A DNA stretch of 64,000 bases from the NCBI GenBank assembly GCA_017456545.1, contig JAFTJE010000026.1, positions 1 through 64,000 on the forward strand. Direction: 5' to 3'. The position numbers and the translations under genes are program-made. Of this stretch, positions 62,419 through 64,000 are shown piece after piece. The notes beneath the pieces were generated by a model that was given only the letters and a program-made list of their open reading frames with translations, had not been told where the DNA came from and did not search any database. This DNA comes from Clostridia bacterium (GTDB lineage Bacteria > Bacillota > Clostridia > Oscillospirales > CAG-272). The number at the start of each line of letters is the position of its first letter. Positions within the stretch are counted from its first letter, which is position 1.

Positions 62419-63702
62419 TTATTTGGTTGTGATATCGGCGTTTTCCTTAACGAAGTCAACAGCCTTCTTGACGCAGATGTCAGCCTTAACTGCATCAGCC
62501 TCAACAAACTTCTTGATTTCATCAGCAGACATATTATATGCCTTAGCCATATTTTCATATTCAGCACTGATTTCGTCGTCGGATGCTGTGATACCCTCAA
62601 GCTCAACAATCTTTTCGAGTGCAAGTCGAGTCTTAACCTGTCTTTCTGCCATGGGCTTGAACTGCTCACGGAGGGATTCAAGTGTAAGACCTGTGTACTT
62701 AAAGTATGTGTTAAGATCGAGACCCTGCATTCTGAGTCTGGAATCATAATCACGAACGAAGTTTTCTGTTTCGCTTTCAAACATAGCTGCGGGAATTTCT
62801 GCCTCAAGGTTAGCAATCAATGCGTCAATAATCTGACCCTCTACTGCGTTCTCAGCTTCCTTTTCATATCTCTTTTCAATTTTAGCCTTAACATCAGCCT
62901 TGTATTCATCAAGTGTATCAAATTCGCTTACATCCTTTGCAAATTCGTCGTCAAGAGCAGGGAGCTCATTGAACTTGATAGCGTGGAGAACGATTTTGAA
63001 TACTGCCTCCTTACCTGCAAGCTCAGCTGCATGGTACTCGGCAGGGAATGTAACATTTACATCGAAGTGGTCTCCAACATTGTGACCGATAATCTGCTCC
63101 TCAAAGCCGGGGATAAAAGAACCGGAGCCGATTGTAAGGTTGTAGTTTTCACTTTTACCACCCTCAAATGCTACGCCGTCTACATAACCGTCAAAGTCAA
63201 TAACAGTAATATCACCGTTTTCAACTGCACGGCCTTCAACATCAACAACACGGGAGTTGCGAGCACGAGCCTGTTCAATATCGGCATTTACATCCTCGTC
63301 TGTAACAGCCTTAACTTCCTTTTCAACCTTTATACCCTTATAATCCTTAACAGAAACCTCAGGCTTTACATAGAACTTAGCCTTAAGTACAACACCGTTA
63401 TCGTCAATAGTAACGATATCGAACTCAGGACGGCTAACTACTGTAAGACCTGCTTCCTTAATTGCTGCCTCATAAGCATCAGGAATAATCTCGTTTACAG
63501 CATCTTCATAGAATACGCCCTTACCGTATCTGCTTTCGATAATTGATCTGGGAGCCTTACCCTTTCTGAAGCCGGGGATATTGATGTTTTTAACTTCCTT
63601 GCGGTATACCTTTTCAATTGCTGCTTCAAAGGTAGCCTTGTCTACATCAAATTCGATTTCATAAAGATTTGTTTCAACCTTTGTAGTGTTCTTCAAAGAC
63701 AT
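62419..63702 (-). CDS. tig: Trigger factor
   Basis: A 427-residue ribosome-bound chaperone and peptidyl-prolyl isomerase. The ribosome-binding loop is in the GFRKGKAPRSIIE segment near residue 44; the FKBP-like domain (about 160-245) has DFDGYVDGVAFEGG and FIPGFEEQIIGH; the C-terminal substrate cradle is helical. GGAGG precedes the ATG. First gene of the tig-clpP-clpX cluster, with a consensus promoter. Confidence 0.96.
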   Translation of the reverse strand: MSLKNTTKVETNLYEIEFDVDKATFEAAIEKVYRKEVKNINIPGFRKGKAPRSIIESRYGKGVFYEDAVNEIIPDAYEAAIKEAGLTVVSRPEFDIVTIDDNGVVLKAKFYVKPEVSVKDYKGIKVEKEVKAVTDEDVNADIEQARARNSRVVDVEGRAVENGDITVIDFDGYVDGVAFEGGKSENYNLTIGSGSFIPGFEEQIIGHNVGDHFDVNVTFPAEYHAAELAGKEAVFKIVLHAIKFNELPALDDEFAKDVSEFDTLDEYKADVKAKIEKRYEKEAENAVEGQIIDALIANLEAEIPAAMFESETENFVRDYDSRLRMQGLDLNTYFKYTGLTLESLREQFKPMAERQVKTRLALEKIVELEGITASDDEISAEYENMAKAYNMSADEIKKFVEADAVKADICVKKAVDFVKENADITTK

Positions 63703-63749
63703 TTTTAATTTCCTCCGAAAAGTATATTCGTTATTTTTTATTCTAACAT

Positions 63750-63778
63750 ATTATATATAAACAAACTTGAAATGTCAA
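63750..63778 (-). promoter_or_regulatory. Promoter of tig
   Basis: On the minus strand TTGACA (63778-63773), 17 bp, TATAAT (63755-63750). No CtsR-type operator repeat is seen. Confidence 0.82.
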
Positions 63779-63810
63779 TATTATTTTCGAAATTCCTTAG
63801 AAACAAATTT

Positions 63811-64000
63811 TCATTCGGCAATGAGTTGAGGAATGAAATTGAGATAATCTCCCGAAATCAGGGTAAATCGTACTCCCTTGTATTCGGTTGTCTGCGGAAT
63901 TGCGTATATTCCATGAATATGACCGAAGAAACAACGCTTAATATCATATGCAGTCAATATTTCTACCATTTCTTCACAAATGAATGAACCAAATACAGGA
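63811..64000 (-). CDS. Metallophosphoesterase, C-terminal part (continues past window)
   Basis: Only the last 63 residues are inside the window. They include LTAYDIKRCFFGHIHGIYAIP, whose GHIHG is the final metal-ligand motif of calcineurin-like phosphoesterases, followed by FTLISGDYLNFIPQLIAE and a TGA at 63813-63811. This resembles COG1768-type predicted phosphohydrolases. The N-terminal motifs are beyond the edge. Confidence 0.7.
   Translation of the reverse strand, partial: PVFGSFICEEMVEILTAYDIKRCFFGHIHGIYAIPQTTEYKGVRFTLISGDYLNFIPQLIAE

Noticed and set aside
62983..63546. A 187-aa plus-strand frame opposite tig
   Set aside because: Antisense to trigger factor, which is full length with all domains; no promoter or SD fits the plus-strand frame.

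Overview
The window looks like chromosomal DNA from an AT-rich, anaerobic, spore-forming Clostridia of the gut, most likely in the Oscillospiraceae/Ruminococcaceae group. The evidence is a class III (oxygen-sensitive) ribonucleotide reductase, the spore genes yabP and yabQ beside hup and rqcP, cytoplasmic glycosidases for host-type glycans (fucose, mannose), and several small families common in that group (DUF6512, DUF6514, DUF1540, DUF3006, DUF6873). Most promoters read as TTGNNN, exactly 17 bp, then TANAAT, often with an extended TGN. Most units end in clear intrinsic terminators.

Layout. 1-6.4 kb: a partial repeat lipoprotein, trmL, then secA with two membrane proteins. 6.4-12.9 kb: nrdD behind a tandem NrdR operator, a MATE exporter, a PrsW protease remnant, a phosphoesterase pair, a hairpin-rich non-coding element and tRNA-Met(CAU). 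13-16.2 kb: an MBL-fold hydrolase, thiamine pyrophosphokinase, a TPP riboswitch with thiT, and an alpha/beta hydrolase. 16.3-22.4 kb: L-fucose isomerase, a sugar nucleotidyltransferase, a short-chain dehydrogenase and a GH151-like alpha-fucosidase. 22.5-26.4 kb: a DUF2974 hydrolase, a MutS-like ATPase, rpmB and a DUF6873 protein.

26.6-39.9 kb is a long co-directional housekeeping run: cdaA-cdaR (c-di-AMP), a COG2509 flavoprotein, recJ, rel, dtd, hemZ, a uridine-kinase-like protein, a SpoVB-like flippase, hup, rqcP, yabP and yabQ. 40-46.6 kb holds a GH30 glycosidase, glnA, a cyclase, a nitroreductase and small proteins. 46.9-51 kb holds two tandem sigma factors with long C-terminal sensor-like extensions; the second has an in-frame amber codon. 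An XRE regulator follows. 51.2-55.3 kb: a GH92 mannosidase, a DUF3006 mini-gene and gdhA. 55.3-56.5 kb: an XRE repressor divergent from a foreign-looking lipoprotein, with two palindromic operators between them.

56.7-60.5 kb is the most interesting operon: two Gfo/Idh/MocA dehydrogenases followed by a protein made of two fused xylose-isomerase-like TIM barrels. That enzyme set fits an oxidation, elimination, hydration, re-reduction route for breaking glycosidic bonds through 3-keto sugars. The window ends with clpX, a clpP carrying a one-base frameshift, tig, and a partial phosphoesterase, all on the minus strand.

The broken or odd genes (clpP frameshift, sigma-factor amber codon, SDR start codon, TIM-barrel fusion) should be checked against raw reads, because some could be assembly errors.
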